Shown here in pieces: positions 8,202 to 17,443 of a stretch of 64,000 nucleotides of DNA. The stretch is from Parabacteroides faecis (GTDB lineage: Bacteria; Bacteroidota; Bacteroidia; Bacteroidales; Tannerellaceae): assembly GCF_014647375.1 (NCBI RefSeq), contig NZ_BMPB01000008.1, positions 310,001 through 374,000 of the forward strand, written 5' to 3'. Under the pieces are notes generated by a model. That model did no database searches and had not been told where the DNA came from. It worked only from the letters and a program-made list of their open reading frames with translations. Both the position numbers and the translations under genes were made by a program. The number at the start of each line of letters is the position of its first letter. The stretch's first letter is position 1.

Positions 8202-9281
8202 TTATTGAGCTTTTCCATCCATTTTATGATGTATTCCTTGTGGAGTTTGTGGAGAGGCATTTATTTTAACTCCCTTATGAAAAACAAATCGATGTTCCTT
8301 CGTTACAAATATTCTACTTCGATAGTTTATTTCCAACAGTTTGTTAATTAGTCGACGGGATGGATGTCCCTCTTTTTCACCTTCAGGAGGACAAGAGATT
8401 ATAAAACTACATGGATTCAGTCTCCTTAACAATTCAGGATTTACATTCTTCCTGCTTCCATGATGGGGCAACTGTACTGTTGTAAAATCATTTGTACTGT
8501 TTTTTTTATTCAACTTTTCATATTGATTAAAAGCTTCTTCTAACGCCTCTTTTCCCGCATCTCCGGTAAAAAGAAACTTTTCATTTCCAACTTCAAGCAA
8601 AATAATCAAGCTCGTTTGATTTACCTCCGAAGTATTTTCTTCATCAAACCATTCAATTTCTCCATTATTCGGGTCATAATCATCCTCAGTCATCGTAGCC
8701 TTCACATACGGTTTATTCCATTCATTAATCCATGTTTCAGGGGTTTTATCCGAAGCCAAAAGATATTTTTGGTAAAAAGATTTAGAAGGTCCTAAAATAG
8801 ACAAGACTCCTGGAATCAGTTCGTCTTCGCTATATGCAGGACTTAATATAATCTTTCTGCATTTGGCTATATTTTCTATCTCATCAGCCATAGAAAACGA
8901 ATTTTTTATACGCTCAGCCAAACTGTTTGGAGTAATCCTTTTATCCTTGAAATGCTCTGGCTTTAATTTTCCATCCTTCCAAGGACGATTCATAACGATT
9001 TTTTCTACTGTAATATCTCTATCTTCCAAAATCGCTTTCAATCCCGACAAATGATCCAAATCAGGATGCGTATTAATCATCATGTAAATGATAGGTTTTT
9101 GATATTTCCTTTTTAAAAATTCAGCTATTGCTCTACCTGTCTCTTCGTAACCTCCATCGATTAAAAATACATATGGATTATCATCCTCGTCATATAATTC
9201 TATCAAGATAGCATCACCACCTTTTGAGCCAGTCCCCACGGGGAAGAACCATACACAATATTTATTCTGATTTAAAGACAT
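8202..9281 (-). CDS. ComEC-type metallo-beta-lactamase-fold hydrolase
   Basis: A 359-aa stand-alone MBL-fold protein. The metal site is of the ComEC variety: NTHPDLDHLSG at about residues 70-80 (H-x-D-x-D-H rather than H-x-H-x-D-H), LFTGDAGKEA later, and a PHHGSRKN motif near residue 272. No signal peptide or membrane segment is visible, so it is probably cytoplasmic. ComEC-like MBL domains act on nucleic acids or nucleotides; free-standing versions occur in several predicted defence and signalling contexts. It is the first gene of a tight MBL-HAD-membrane trio lying inside the capsule operon, which is not a standard polysaccharide function. Substrate unknown. Confidence 0.82.
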   Translation of the reverse strand: MSLNQNKYCVWFFPVGTGSKGGDAILIELYDEDDNPYVFLIDGGYEETGRAIAEFLKRKYQKPIIYMMINTHPDLDHLSGLKAILEDRDITVEKIVMNRPWKDGKLKPEHFKDKRITPNSLAERIKNSFSMADEIENIAKCRKIILSPAYSEDELIPGVLSILGPSKSFYQKYLLASDKTPETWINEWNKPYVKATMTEDDYDPNNGEIEWFDEENTSEVNQTSLIILLEVGNEKFLFTGDAGKEALEEAFNQYEKLNKKNSTNDFTTVQLPHHGSRKNVNPELLRRLNPCSFIISCPPEGEKEGHPSRRLINKLLEINYRSRIFVTKEHRFVFHKGVKINASPQTPQGIHHKMDGKAQ

Positions 9282-9307
9282 ATTTCACATTGGTTTAATC
9301 ATCAATA

Positions 9308-10180
9308 CTACAATAAAATTTTATTCTCAAACGTCAATTGGTTATCTGCATCTTCCAAACTAACAAATGACGCACTATTTAATAATTTTTGCATTTTTTC
9401 AAAAGCACCTTTAGTTCCTATGCTGGATTTCACATAACGCATCATCCGATTTTTCACACTTCCATTTTCTCGGAAATAAGTTTCATATTCTATCCTTGTC
9501 ATCATGCCATCTTGATTATGAATCAAATCTCCTATATGGAAATAAGCAATAAAATAATTATTATGAGACATTTTATATTTTATGAACTGCAAAGGGAAAA
9601 GGCGAAAATATCCTCCACCTGAAAAAGCAAAATCCTTGCCTAACATGTGTGTCAACGCAATGGGAAATTCTTTCAATTGAACATTATTATATTCTATTAA
9701 AACTGGATTGTTAGCAGGGAAAGCTGGAAAACCACCAAAATCTCTCACGGCCGGATAGATAGAAGAATCTCTCTCTATACCACATTCTGCCAAAATTTCA
9801 ATAGCCCATTTATTTTTTTCTCCAATAGAAAAAGCCGGTGCACGATAGCTTACGACAGATTGTCCACTTACATCTTGTAGTGCATCAATAGCTTCTTTCG
9901 TATCTTCTTGCAATTGTTTTGGAGTCATTTGAGTTAACCATAAATGTTCGTTGGAATGGCAACCAATCTCATGTCCTCTCTCCGATATTTTTCTTATAAC
10001 ATAATGAAAATCAGCGGCGATTCTTCCTACACAAAAAAAAGTTGCCTTCTGATTATTTTCATCAAGAATGTCAAGTATCTTGTTTAAATAAGAATCAAAC
10101 TTCCTATATTTTTCCACCCGACCTCCACAAAACTTCTTTTCGATATACCATTCCTCTATATCAAACGATAGTATATTCAT
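9308..10180 (-). CDS. Polysaccharide deacetylase (NodB family, DUF3473-like)
   Basis: A 290-aa NodB-fold carbohydrate esterase. The metal-binding Asp lies in FDIEEWYIEK at the N-terminus and the His pair in GCHSNEHLWL near residues 93-102; SYRAPAFSIG is the third conserved block. The C-terminal third with GGGYFRLFP and FHIGDL matches the DUF3473-containing deacetylases found in exopolysaccharide loci. No signal peptide is seen, so it probably acts on lipid-linked sugars at the cytoplasmic face. Its ATG overlaps the stop of the upstream acyltransferase gene (ATGA at 10177..10180). Confidence 0.88.
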   Translation of the reverse strand: MNILSFDIEEWYIEKKFCGGRVEKYRKFDSYLNKILDILDENNQKATFFCVGRIAADFHYVIRKISERGHEIGCHSNEHLWLTQMTPKQLQEDTKEAIDALQDVSGQSVVSYRAPAFSIGEKNKWAIEILAECGIERDSSIYPAVRDFGGFPAFPANNPVLIEYNNVQLKEFPIALTHMLGKDFAFSGGGYFRLFPLQFIKYKMSHNNYFIAYFHIGDLIHNQDGMMTRIEYETYFRENGSVKNRMMRYVKSSIGTKGAFEKMQKLLNSASFVSLEDADNQLTFENKILL

Positions 10181-10764
10181 AACTCTTCGCGCTTTTGTAT
10201 TTGTTTTATTACTTTAGCTGGACGCCCCATCGCTATAGTCCATGCCGGAACATCCTTGATCACTAATGAACCGGCACCAACAATAGCCCCTTCACCCACT
10301 GTTACACCAGGCATCACAAAAGACTCCATACCAATCAAGCACCCCTTTTTCAAAACAATTGGTTTCAGTACATATCCTAAAGCTAAATATTCATCACCCA
10401 CACAGTAATCTGAAAAATCACGTTGATGACATAGCAGACGTGTTCCACCAGCAATACTTACACCGTCTTCAATGATAATTAAATCCGAATGACCAGAATC
10501 AATCTTTACTGTATCTCCAATAAATACGTCCTTTCCCACATGACATCCTATTTGCCGCAATACCCATGGGCGTACTTTTCGAGGCAATAAGGGAGATAAC
10601 ATCCAATTATTCATCACCCAACTCAAAAGAAAAGAGTCTCTAAAAGTTTTATGTACCCGTTTTATCAATTGCCATAATGTAACTTGACCATAATCCTTTT
10701 CAGAATAATGCATTCCAAGAATACGCAAAAAACGATAAGTTAAACTTAATTTTTCAGAATTCAT
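10177..10764 (-). CDS. Hexapeptide-repeat O-acyltransferase (WcaF/LacA-like)
   Basis: A 195-aa trimeric left-handed beta-helix acetyltransferase. Hexapeptide repeats run from about residue 75 to 185 (GKDVFIGDTVKIDSG, IEDGVSIAGGTRLLCHQRD, GCLIGMESFVMPGVTVGEG, IVGAGSLV), ending in the family tail AMGRPAKVIKQI. The His in LLCHQRD is the likely catalytic base. It probably O-acetylates a sugar of the repeat unit using acetyl-CoA. It is coupled downstream to the deacetylase by a 4-bp overlap and follows the GT4 gene by 2 bp. Confidence 0.87.
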   Translation of the reverse strand: MNSEKLSLTYRFLRILGMHYSEKDYGQVTLWQLIKRVHKTFRDSFLLSWVMNNWMLSPLLPRKVRPWVLRQIGCHVGKDVFIGDTVKIDSGHSDLIIIEDGVSIAGGTRLLCHQRDFSDYCVGDEYLALGYVLKPIVLKKGCLIGMESFVMPGVTVGEGAIVGAGSLVIKDVPAWTIAMGRPAKVIKQIQKREEL

Positions 10765-10766
10765 AA

Positions 10767-11942
10767 CTATGCTTCTATTACATTAATAATATGTGGCCAT
10801 ACCACAGATGAATCAAAATTTTCGCATATCCAACTACGTGAATAGCGTCCCATAGAAGTCCGAATCTCTCCATTTTTTAGCATTAGTTCAATTTTGTCAG
10901 CAATAGACTCTGGCGTAATTTCACAATACACACCGGTTTTATCCTCAATTATCGAATCTATACAGCCTGTTGATTTTGATACGATTGCAGGTACTTCCAT
11001 AGCCCCACATTCAATTGTAACCATACCAAACCCCTCTCTATATGAAGGCAACACCATTATGCTAAACAATGCAAAATACTTGTGAATCTCAGTATACTCA
11101 ACACGTTCCACATGTATTACATCATTACAAGTATCTATATATTTACGCAGTCCAACGCTAATACTATCACGCGATTCACTACTGCCAATAATAAACAATT
11201 TAAGATTATTACCATCACTATATTTTTGCTTGAGTAACTTAAAAGCATCTACAAGTTCAGCCACTCCCTTGTCTCGCACTAAGCGTCCACAAAAACCAAT
11301 CACAAAGTCACCGTCTTTTATTCCTAGTTTTTTTTTCAAAACATCCTGCTCCGAGTCTATCAATCTATCAGGATTAAATCTGTTGACAGTGTCAATGCCA
11401 CCACAAGTACCGGCACCAAGGAAATATTCTTGTGCACTGGATTCTATTCGATACTTTTGTCTAATATTTGCGACCGATTTACTTACACATACTGTCTTAT
11501 GTGCCATCATTGCAACAATCTTATCCATCAAAATGACAAATATTCGCTTGCCCCCATTTAGGGTCTCAAAAAGTACGCCATGAGCAAAAATAATTCTATT
11601 TGGAACACGCATCAGAAATGCAGCCATTGTTCCCAAAAGCCTAGCTTTAGCTTGATGAGCAATAACTGTGTCAATATTATTTCGTCTTATATATTTGCAA
11701 ATTGCTACAAATGCCTTAATATCACTCCATGGAGACAACGTACGCACCAGTTGAACGGGATGATATTTGATTTGATTTTGCGTTGCATAGTCTTGTATCA
11801 TGTCGTCAGGGCTACATATCAAATGCATATCATATCCATTTTGACGAAGATACATAAACTGACCACCAATGAAATTTCTGGCACTACTTGCCAGATTAAT
11901 AATTTCAAGTATATTATGAGCCTTACTCTTATTAGTATTCAT
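10767..11942 (-). CDS. Glycosyltransferase family 4
   Basis: A 391-aa GT-B transferase. The N-terminal domain contains NTDVIAHQ-like and IIFAHGVLFETLNGG segments; the donor domain shows IGFCGRLVRDKGV (about residue 218) and the E-x7-E region YREGFGMVTIECGAMEVP. It adds one sugar of the repeat unit on the cytoplasmic side; donor and linkage are not predictable. The start overlaps the stop of the preceding GT gene (ATGA at 11939..11942). Confidence 0.88.
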   Translation of the reverse strand: MNTNKSKAHNILEIINLASSARNFIGGQFMYLRQNGYDMHLICSPDDMIQDYATQNQIKYHPVQLVRTLSPWSDIKAFVAICKYIRRNNIDTVIAHQAKARLLGTMAAFLMRVPNRIIFAHGVLFETLNGGKRIFVILMDKIVAMMAHKTVCVSKSVANIRQKYRIESSAQEYFLGAGTCGGIDTVNRFNPDRLIDSEQDVLKKKLGIKDGDFVIGFCGRLVRDKGVAELVDAFKLLKQKYSDGNNLKLFIIGSSESRDSISVGLRKYIDTCNDVIHVERVEYTEIHKYFALFSIMVLPSYREGFGMVTIECGAMEVPAIVSKSTGCIDSIIEDKTGVYCEITPESIADKIELMLKNGEIRTSMGRYSRSWICENFDSSVVWPHIINVIEA

Positions 11943-13222
11943 AATTTATCACCTAAAACTTTATTAAAAAATATTTTTTTAATCATATCTGCATTGTGAT
12001 TCTTCTCACCACAAATTCGAGCATTGGTTGCCATTTCCCTTTGCAAAGTCGGATTCTCTATCAGATTTTGCAACCTCGTCAAAATTTCATCTTCTGTATT
12101 GCATATAATGGCAGCCTTCTGTTCGGTAAAATATTCCATTGAAGCTATATCATTGGGACCTATAGCCAAAATACAACGCCCCTGACTCAAATAGTCTGTT
12201 ATTTTTGTTGAAAATGACAGCCTCGCTGTCTTATTGTGAATATCATATATATCTTCCACAAACACTAAAATATCAGACTTTATCTGCTCCTCTTTCACCT
12301 GATCCTGTGGGATCGTACCTTTTAAATAACTTGTACCATCGACAGCCAATTGTTTCACTTGCACCTCAGTCAGCAGAGTCTGTGTGTATATATCTAAATA
12401 GGCCTTACATCCTTTCTCGTTAATCTTCTTTAGAGCTCGCACAATGGCCATCACAACCCTATCGCGACCTATATTCAATTTACCCGTATATATTAATCGA
12501 TATGGTTGTATTGGATTGTAAACTTCTGACACTTGCGGTAGTGACACAATGGGTTTTGTGACAATAGTAGAATTGACTCCAAATTCCTTGTCACACTCAG
12601 CCTTCATTTTAGGGCATATTGTAAGAATTTCATCACACTGATAAACAAGGCTTTTTACAGAACGACGCGTAAAGAAACGCCCTATCTTATATGACAATTT
12701 ACTACTTTGTTTATATGTAAAATTGTCATCCCATAATACTCCAATTACACGTTTGGGATTACAATATTTGATAATGAATTCATTCAGATTGTTAAAATAA
12801 ATATAACTCTCTATAGGGAAGACAAGTACATCAGGATTAAAGTCGTCCAAAAATTCCATAAGTTCCTTAGTCTTCCAGTTTCCCAACATCCATGCTATCT
12901 CACGTACAGCAAGAAATAACAGATTCCTATTGCGCGAAAAATATGCATAGCGTTTCTTTTCCAATTGCAATTCCGTACTTATTTCATTTGAAAAAATAGA
13001 AACTTCTGAACCAGTCATTGCTCCGCGTTTGAATACGCTTTTTACGACCTTCCCTTCCAATATTTGAAAGTACCTTGAGCACACATCCGAGTCTGGTAAT
13101 TCAGCACGCATATAGATGTTGGCAAATTCATGCTCTATATTACCCTCAAGCAATGTGCTAAAGGAGTCATAGCCTGTCTTTTTACTCCAAGCAGGTATAG
13201 ATGTGATAAGTATTCTTGACAT
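11939..13222 (-). CDS. Glycosyltransferase, GT4-like
   Basis: A 427-aa GT-B-like protein with a divergent N-terminal domain. The C-terminal donor-binding half is clearer: PYRLIYTGKLNIGRDR at about residue 242 and RLSFSTKITDYLSQGRCILAIGP near residue 347, then NTEDEILTRLQNLIENP. Similar proteins occur in Bacteroidetes capsule loci as hypothetical or group 1 transferases. Donor and acceptor unknown. Translationally coupled to the next GT by a 4-bp overlap; the polymerase gene ends 12 bp upstream. The region is visibly more AT-rich than the housekeeping genes further right. Confidence 0.8.
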   Translation of the reverse strand: MSRILITSIPAWSKKTGYDSFSTLLEGNIEHEFANIYMRAELPDSDVCSRYFQILEGKVVKSVFKRGAMTGSEVSIFSNEISTELQLEKKRYAYFSRNRNLLFLAVREIAWMLGNWKTKELMEFLDDFNPDVLVFPIESYIYFNNLNEFIIKYCNPKRVIGVLWDDNFTYKQSSKLSYKIGRFFTRRSVKSLVYQCDEILTICPKMKAECDKEFGVNSTIVTKPIVSLPQVSEVYNPIQPYRLIYTGKLNIGRDRVVMAIVRALKKINEKGCKAYLDIYTQTLLTEVQVKQLAVDGTSYLKGTIPQDQVKEEQIKSDILVFVEDIYDIHNKTARLSFSTKITDYLSQGRCILAIGPNDIASMEYFTEQKAAIICNTEDEILTRLQNLIENPTLQREMATNARICGEKNHNADMIKKIFFNKVLGDKL

Positions 13223-13234
13223 TTAGAATTACAT

Positions 13235-14467
13235 TTAAGAGCTCTGTTTTACTGTATACATACTGCATGTATATATTACAACTGGCACAAAAATAGAAAT
13301 CATAAACCACCCCTCTTCACCAAACAATCCTTTAGTATATAGGAATACAGTAGCAATACATATACCTAAGTAATAATAACTTCGCGATAAATGGTTACAG
13401 AACTTTTTTTTCCAAACTATTATCTGACTAATAAGAAGCATAATGAAAGGGATACCAGCCAAAAGCCCCATACCACCTAATCTATCCAAAATAACAGAAT
13501 GGCCGCCTACTTGATCCCCACCCCAAATCATATTAGACAGAAATGAATCCATTGAAATAGCATGCAAATTTTCTCGACCAGTTACAGCCCCTATTTCATC
13601 CTCTCCTCCTCGATAGAGAGCCAAAAATGATTCCATTTTTGGTTGCACTGCAGTGCCTTCAAACCAACCACATAAGAACTCTAAAAAATGCTCTACCACA
13701 TTGAAAGAATATATTATGAGTACGCAAACCATTATTATTACAAGACGAAAGAAATTGATACCACTTTTCTTTCCATATGAAAGAAAAAAAATAATACAAA
13801 TCAACATCGCTACTAAAGATGTTGTAACATTGGTATTTAAAACAAGTATAATATTACAAATTAATAGGACGAGTGCAACCAGTTTATGCTTCCCTTCTGC
13901 TGATATATAACCCATAAATGCTACAGGCAAAGACATTGCAAAAGCATGCATCAATGTATACCCAGGCAATCCCAAGACATGGATATCTAATTCGGCTTGG
14001 GTTGCCAATAATCTCATATCATAATGCATAACGATGGGAAGTACAGAAACAAAAGAAATTAGATAAACAGCGACTGATATCAAAGCGACATAGTTATATA
14101 CTTTTAGATTATTACGATACCACAATATACTAACAATACTAAATGAAGGCAGTGTCCATGCTATCTCTATTAATAGTTTCTTCGATACAGTAGCTTTCCC
14201 AATACCAATAGTTATATCTGCCCCAAAGAGGAAAAACAATGTCAATATACCAAAATAACAAAGAGCCCAACCCATTAACTTGTTTTTATACGCATTAGGG
14301 TATAATATAACACACATTAGAAATACAAATATATCAACCGTCTGGCTATCTAATGGGAAATAATCTGACAGCAACGGGAATAAAATAAACGCTGCAAAAA
14401 ATGTATATACAGTAAGAAATATTTTATCTTTTCTTGTTAAAATATCTGTATTTAGGTATTCCATCAA
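13235..14467 (-). CDS. O-antigen/capsule polymerase, Wzy-like
   Basis: A 410-aa integral membrane protein with about ten or more hydrophobic segments spread along its length and a large hydrophilic loop at about residues 265-330 (CGWFEGTAVQPKMESF to GGDQVGGHSVILDRLGGMG). A long periplasmic loop in the C-terminal half with DRLGGMGLLAGIPF is typical of O-antigen ligase/polymerase proteins. It would join flipped repeat units in the periplasm. Sequence conservation in Wzy is low, so the call rests on topology and on its place among GT genes and a flippase. Confidence 0.8.
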   Translation of the reverse strand: MMEYLNTDILTRKDKIFLTVYTFFAAFILFPLLSDYFPLDSQTVDIFVFLMCVILYPNAYKNKLMGWALCYFGILTLFFLFGADITIGIGKATVSKKLLIEIAWTLPSFSIVSILWYRNNLKVYNYVALISVAVYLISFVSVLPIVMHYDMRLLATQAELDIHVLGLPGYTLMHAFAMSLPVAFMGYISAEGKHKLVALVLLICNIILVLNTNVTTSLVAMLICIIFFLSYGKKSGINFFRLVIIMVCVLIIYSFNVVEHFLEFLCGWFEGTAVQPKMESFLALYRGGEDEIGAVTGRENLHAISMDSFLSNMIWGGDQVGGHSVILDRLGGMGLLAGIPFIMLLISQIIVWKKKFCNHLSRSYYYLGICIATVFLYTKGLFGEEGWFMISIFVPVVIYTCSMYTVKQSS

Positions 14468-14478
14468 ATATTTGAATA

Positions 14479-15501
14479 TTAGAAAGTATCAATATCCATG
14501 AAAGATAAAGCCCAATTCTGAGGATTCAGGCAAATCTGTTTCATTTCGTCTGTAAGAACCTTGACACCATGATTAGCAAATTTTTTAGACTGTAAAAAAC
14601 CAAGCTTTTTATAAAATTTATACAAAGGATGGTTTAATGTCATATCTGCAAGGACTAACTCAGGCTTAATTTCCTTATTGAATGCTTTAAACAAAGCTTT
14701 GAGGTCGACTCTTGTGTATTTATACAAGAATACTTCACCAATAAAAACAACTACAGTTCCATGAGGCTTCTTACCTATTTTGTATATAATACAACCAAGT
14801 CCATCCTTGCTCCACATCTTGATTCCACTTTGCGATTTCATACGCCACAAGAATGTCTCCTTATCATAGCGGATATGTATAGTATCACTCTTCAGCATTT
14901 CTGCCTCTCGAATATCTAACAAGTGCTCATCTATTGATATTATATGAGATTCAATATCCCAAATAGGAGTTCCTGCAAGTTTACGAATATCAAAACGAAG
15001 TTTCCACAATGTTTTCAACGGATTTAGATATTTTTTAAAGCCTGTCAAAGACTTAATGTAAACCCATCCCAATTTTTCGTAAGCTTTACGAGAAGCCTCT
15101 ACACTAATGTTATAAATTAACTCACCACCTGCCTCATTAAAATATTCATTTAGAAAAGCTTCATTCAGTCTCAAGAATAAATGTTTTCCTCTACATTCCT
15201 TTGATACACAAGAATCAGCATATTGTACACAGATTAATTTCCTGTTACCATAATAGGCATTCATAAAAAATGACGTACGACTACCTACAATTTTTCCATT
15301 TTTTTCCGCCAAATAGCTTACGCCTGTCGATTCTTTCATTACAAAGCTAGCCTTTCTTTCCCAAGAAGTGAAGTGCTCAGACTTCCCCTCACATGACTTT
15401 GCAGGCCATACTTCACAATATAGTTTTACCAAATTATCAAAATCGCTAGGTTCAACTTTTCTTATAATAATATCATCTTTTTCCATCATCTCAAATTTCA
15501 A
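14479..15501 (-). CDS. GNAT-family N-acyltransferase of the capsule operon
   Basis: A 340-aa protein whose first 170 residues are a GNAT fold: IIIRKVEPSDFDNLVKLY at the start, VQYADSCVSKECRGKHLFL for the acetyl-CoA-binding segment, and ASRKAYEKLGWVYI near residue 168. The second half looks like a degenerate or second GNAT-like domain ending in PLYKFYKKLGFLQSKK. It probably acylates an amino sugar of the repeat unit or a nucleotide sugar. It is embedded between a GT4 gene and wzy, with 10-11 bp gaps on each side. The ATG at 15486 (codon 6) is an alternative start. Confidence 0.78.
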   Translation of the reverse strand: MKFEMMEKDDIIIRKVEPSDFDNLVKLYCEVWPAKSCEGKSEHFTSWERKASFVMKESTGVSYLAEKNGKIVGSRTSFFMNAYYGNRKLICVQYADSCVSKECRGKHLFLRLNEAFLNEYFNEAGGELIYNISVEASRKAYEKLGWVYIKSLTGFKKYLNPLKTLWKLRFDIRKLAGTPIWDIESHIISIDEHLLDIREAEMLKSDTIHIRYDKETFLWRMKSQSGIKMWSKDGLGCIIYKIGKKPHGTVVVFIGEVFLYKYTRVDLKALFKAFNKEIKPELVLADMTLNHPLYKFYKKLGFLQSKKFANHGVKVLTDEMKQICLNPQNWALSFMDIDTF

Positions 15502-15511
15502 ATTGTTTCAT

Positions 15512-16645
15512 TTACAAATCGTTCAACAAATCTCGCCACTGCTTACTTATACTTTGTATTGAAAAGTTTTCAGATTTTGAAACAGCTGCTTTTTGCATGG
15601 CTTTTAATTTTGATGGATTTGACATCAATGCATCCAAACGCTCGACATATTGTTCAACACTGAATGCATCTACCAAGACTCCATTTTTATCATCATCAAT
15701 TATGTCAAAAGCCGCTTCATAAGATGAAAAAAGAATAGGACAAACCGCGTAACACATTGATTCACACAAACTTAAAAGCCACCCCTCATATATACTTGAC
15801 ATAGTGAGTATGGAGGCTCTCTTATAATATGACACTACATTTGTTTGGAAACCTTCAAATGAAACAGATTCATGAAGATTATTTTTGTCGACATATAGTT
15901 TCATCCATTCAAGTTTTTCTCCATCACCTAAAATTTCAAGCTTCCAATCTGGATGCATTTTTGAAATTCTATTCCAAACCTCTACTAACAGATGAACACC
16001 CTTTTGTGGCACCAAACGTCCAGAAAAGAGACATAACTTTTCTTTATTATCCAAATCAACAACAACATTATCCGGCTTCTGACATGTTACTGGATTATTT
16101 ATATATGTAAGTTTGGTAGGGTTCGAAATACAGGTTATATATTTGAATATTGGAATAAAACGCTTTGACAACAAAACATATTTGTCTGCATTCTTATACA
16201 TTTTCCTATGGCGTTTCATTGAATATAACCATATTCCAAATCGTTTTACAAGAGCTAACGGTGTATTACCATAATGAAACTTATTACTTAACAAATAACA
16301 GTTAGGTGTATTATGTTCAACAATAATCAACTTTGGACGCTTGTTTACCATTCGTATAGCTGCAAAAACATCATCCTCTTTCCCATAATAGGAATCTTGA
16401 TAAATAATACAGTCTATATGTTCATTATTAATAACCTGTAACAAATCATCACTCAGGTTGTTCTTTTGTTCAAAGTATTTTACATTTTGATCAAGATTGT
16501 TTAATAGTATCTTATCACTCAGCGGATACACAGAAAAAATAGAAATACTGTAGTCTATACACAACTCGTTAGCTAGATACTCAGTAACCTTTTCTATCCC
16601 TCCCAATCCAGGGTAACGAGTACAAAAAAAAAGTATTTTTTTCAT
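15512..16645 (-). CDS. Glycosyltransferase family 4
   Basis: A 377-aa GT-B transferase with the acceptor-side glycine-rich loop TRYPGLGGIEKVTEYLA at residues 8-24, LCLFSGRLVPQKGVHLLVEV at the donor domain start, and MSSIYEGWLLSLCESMCYAVCP in the donor-phosphate region. It acts at the cytoplasmic face on the lipid-linked repeat unit. The gap to the upstream deacetylase gene is only 4 bp. Sugar specificity unknown. Confidence 0.88.
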   Translation of the reverse strand: MKKILFFCTRYPGLGGIEKVTEYLANELCIDYSISIFSVYPLSDKILLNNLDQNVKYFEQKNNLSDDLLQVINNEHIDCIIYQDSYYGKEDDVFAAIRMVNKRPKLIIVEHNTPNCYLLSNKFHYGNTPLALVKRFGIWLYSMKRHRKMYKNADKYVLLSKRFIPIFKYITCISNPTKLTYINNPVTCQKPDNVVVDLDNKEKLCLFSGRLVPQKGVHLLVEVWNRISKMHPDWKLEILGDGEKLEWMKLYVDKNNLHESVSFEGFQTNVVSYYKRASILTMSSIYEGWLLSLCESMCYAVCPILFSSYEAAFDIIDDDKNGVLVDAFSVEQYVERLDALMSNPSKLKAMQKAAVSKSENFSIQSISKQWRDLLNDL

Positions 16646-16649
16646 GCTA

Positions 16650-17435
16650 TTATTTACCAGTTAAAGCCACAATCCTATTGACTAAAGTACTGAATATATT
16701 AAAATACCCTAACACCTTATATATAAATACTCTCATAGGCTCCTCATTCACAATCGAATTACGACCGAAAATAATCTTATCCTCTTTCATATATGAGTAA
16801 TTCATATCTGATGTGTAAATTCTCATATAATTAGAATACTTTACCAAATAATCGTTGGAAGCCTCAGAATAATAGCCAAATGGATAACAAAAGTCATGAG
16901 GTTCATAACCAAGTTCTTTTTTAAACTTTTGATCAACTTCAATAATTTCTAAATTAGGATTAATTGCATTTATATCTGCCATTGAAGGATGTGTAAAAGA
17001 ATGTGCTCCAAAACCAACAATACCACTATTATGCATTTCGCGCACACTATCCCACGTCAAGTAGCTTTTATCTACACCAATCTTCCCCATTGATAGAAAG
17101 ATGTTATACTTAAGTTTCAGAGATTTCATAAAGTCGAAAATCTCTGTATAATTTGAAATCCATCCATCATCAAAAGTAATCACAATATGTTTGTAACAGA
17201 ATTTCAAGTTTTCAGTATTTTCCAACTCATCAAATGTGTATGTGACATATCCGTTATCGTGAAGATATTTCATCTGCTTCTTAAATATATCCACATTTGT
17301 TTGTTGACTACTATATCCCTTGCCCCTAACTATGTCATGATAGTAAATGACGTTTACAAACTTACTCCGTTTATTAAATATACTCCCAATCAACGGGACA
17401 ATATTAAAATATATCACCTTTTTGACAAAATTCAT
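16650..17435 (-). CDS. Polysaccharide deacetylase (NodB family)
   Basis: A 261-aa NodB-fold protein, smaller than and different from the one at 9308. VNVIYYHDIV at the start, IVITFDDGWISNY near residues 79-91 with the metal Asp pair, the metal His pair in FGAHSFTHPSM, and HDFCYPFGYYSE are all canonical blocks. A weak hydrophobic N-terminus could be a membrane anchor. It may remove an N- or O-acetyl from the growing glycan. Two deacetylases plus two acyltransferases in one operon suggest heavy acyl-group tailoring of the repeat unit. Confidence 0.87.
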   Translation of the reverse strand: MNFVKKVIYFNIVPLIGSIFNKRSKFVNVIYYHDIVRGKGYSSQQTNVDIFKKQMKYLHDNGYVTYTFDELENTENLKFCYKHIVITFDDGWISNYTEIFDFMKSLKLKYNIFLSMGKIGVDKSYLTWDSVREMHNSGIVGFGAHSFTHPSMADINAINPNLEIIEVDQKFKKELGYEPHDFCYPFGYYSEASNDYLVKYSNYMRIYTSDMNYSYMKEDKIIFGRNSIVNEEPMRVFIYKVLGYFNIFSTLVNRIVALTGK

Positions 17436-17443
17436 ATCACAAT

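Noticed and set aside
11580-11999. Plus-strand open frame of 139 codons in the glycosyltransferase block
   Set aside because: It runs antisense to two coupled GT genes, with Ser/Ile/Asn-rich sequence and no domain; the AT-rich DNA makes long chance frames common here.
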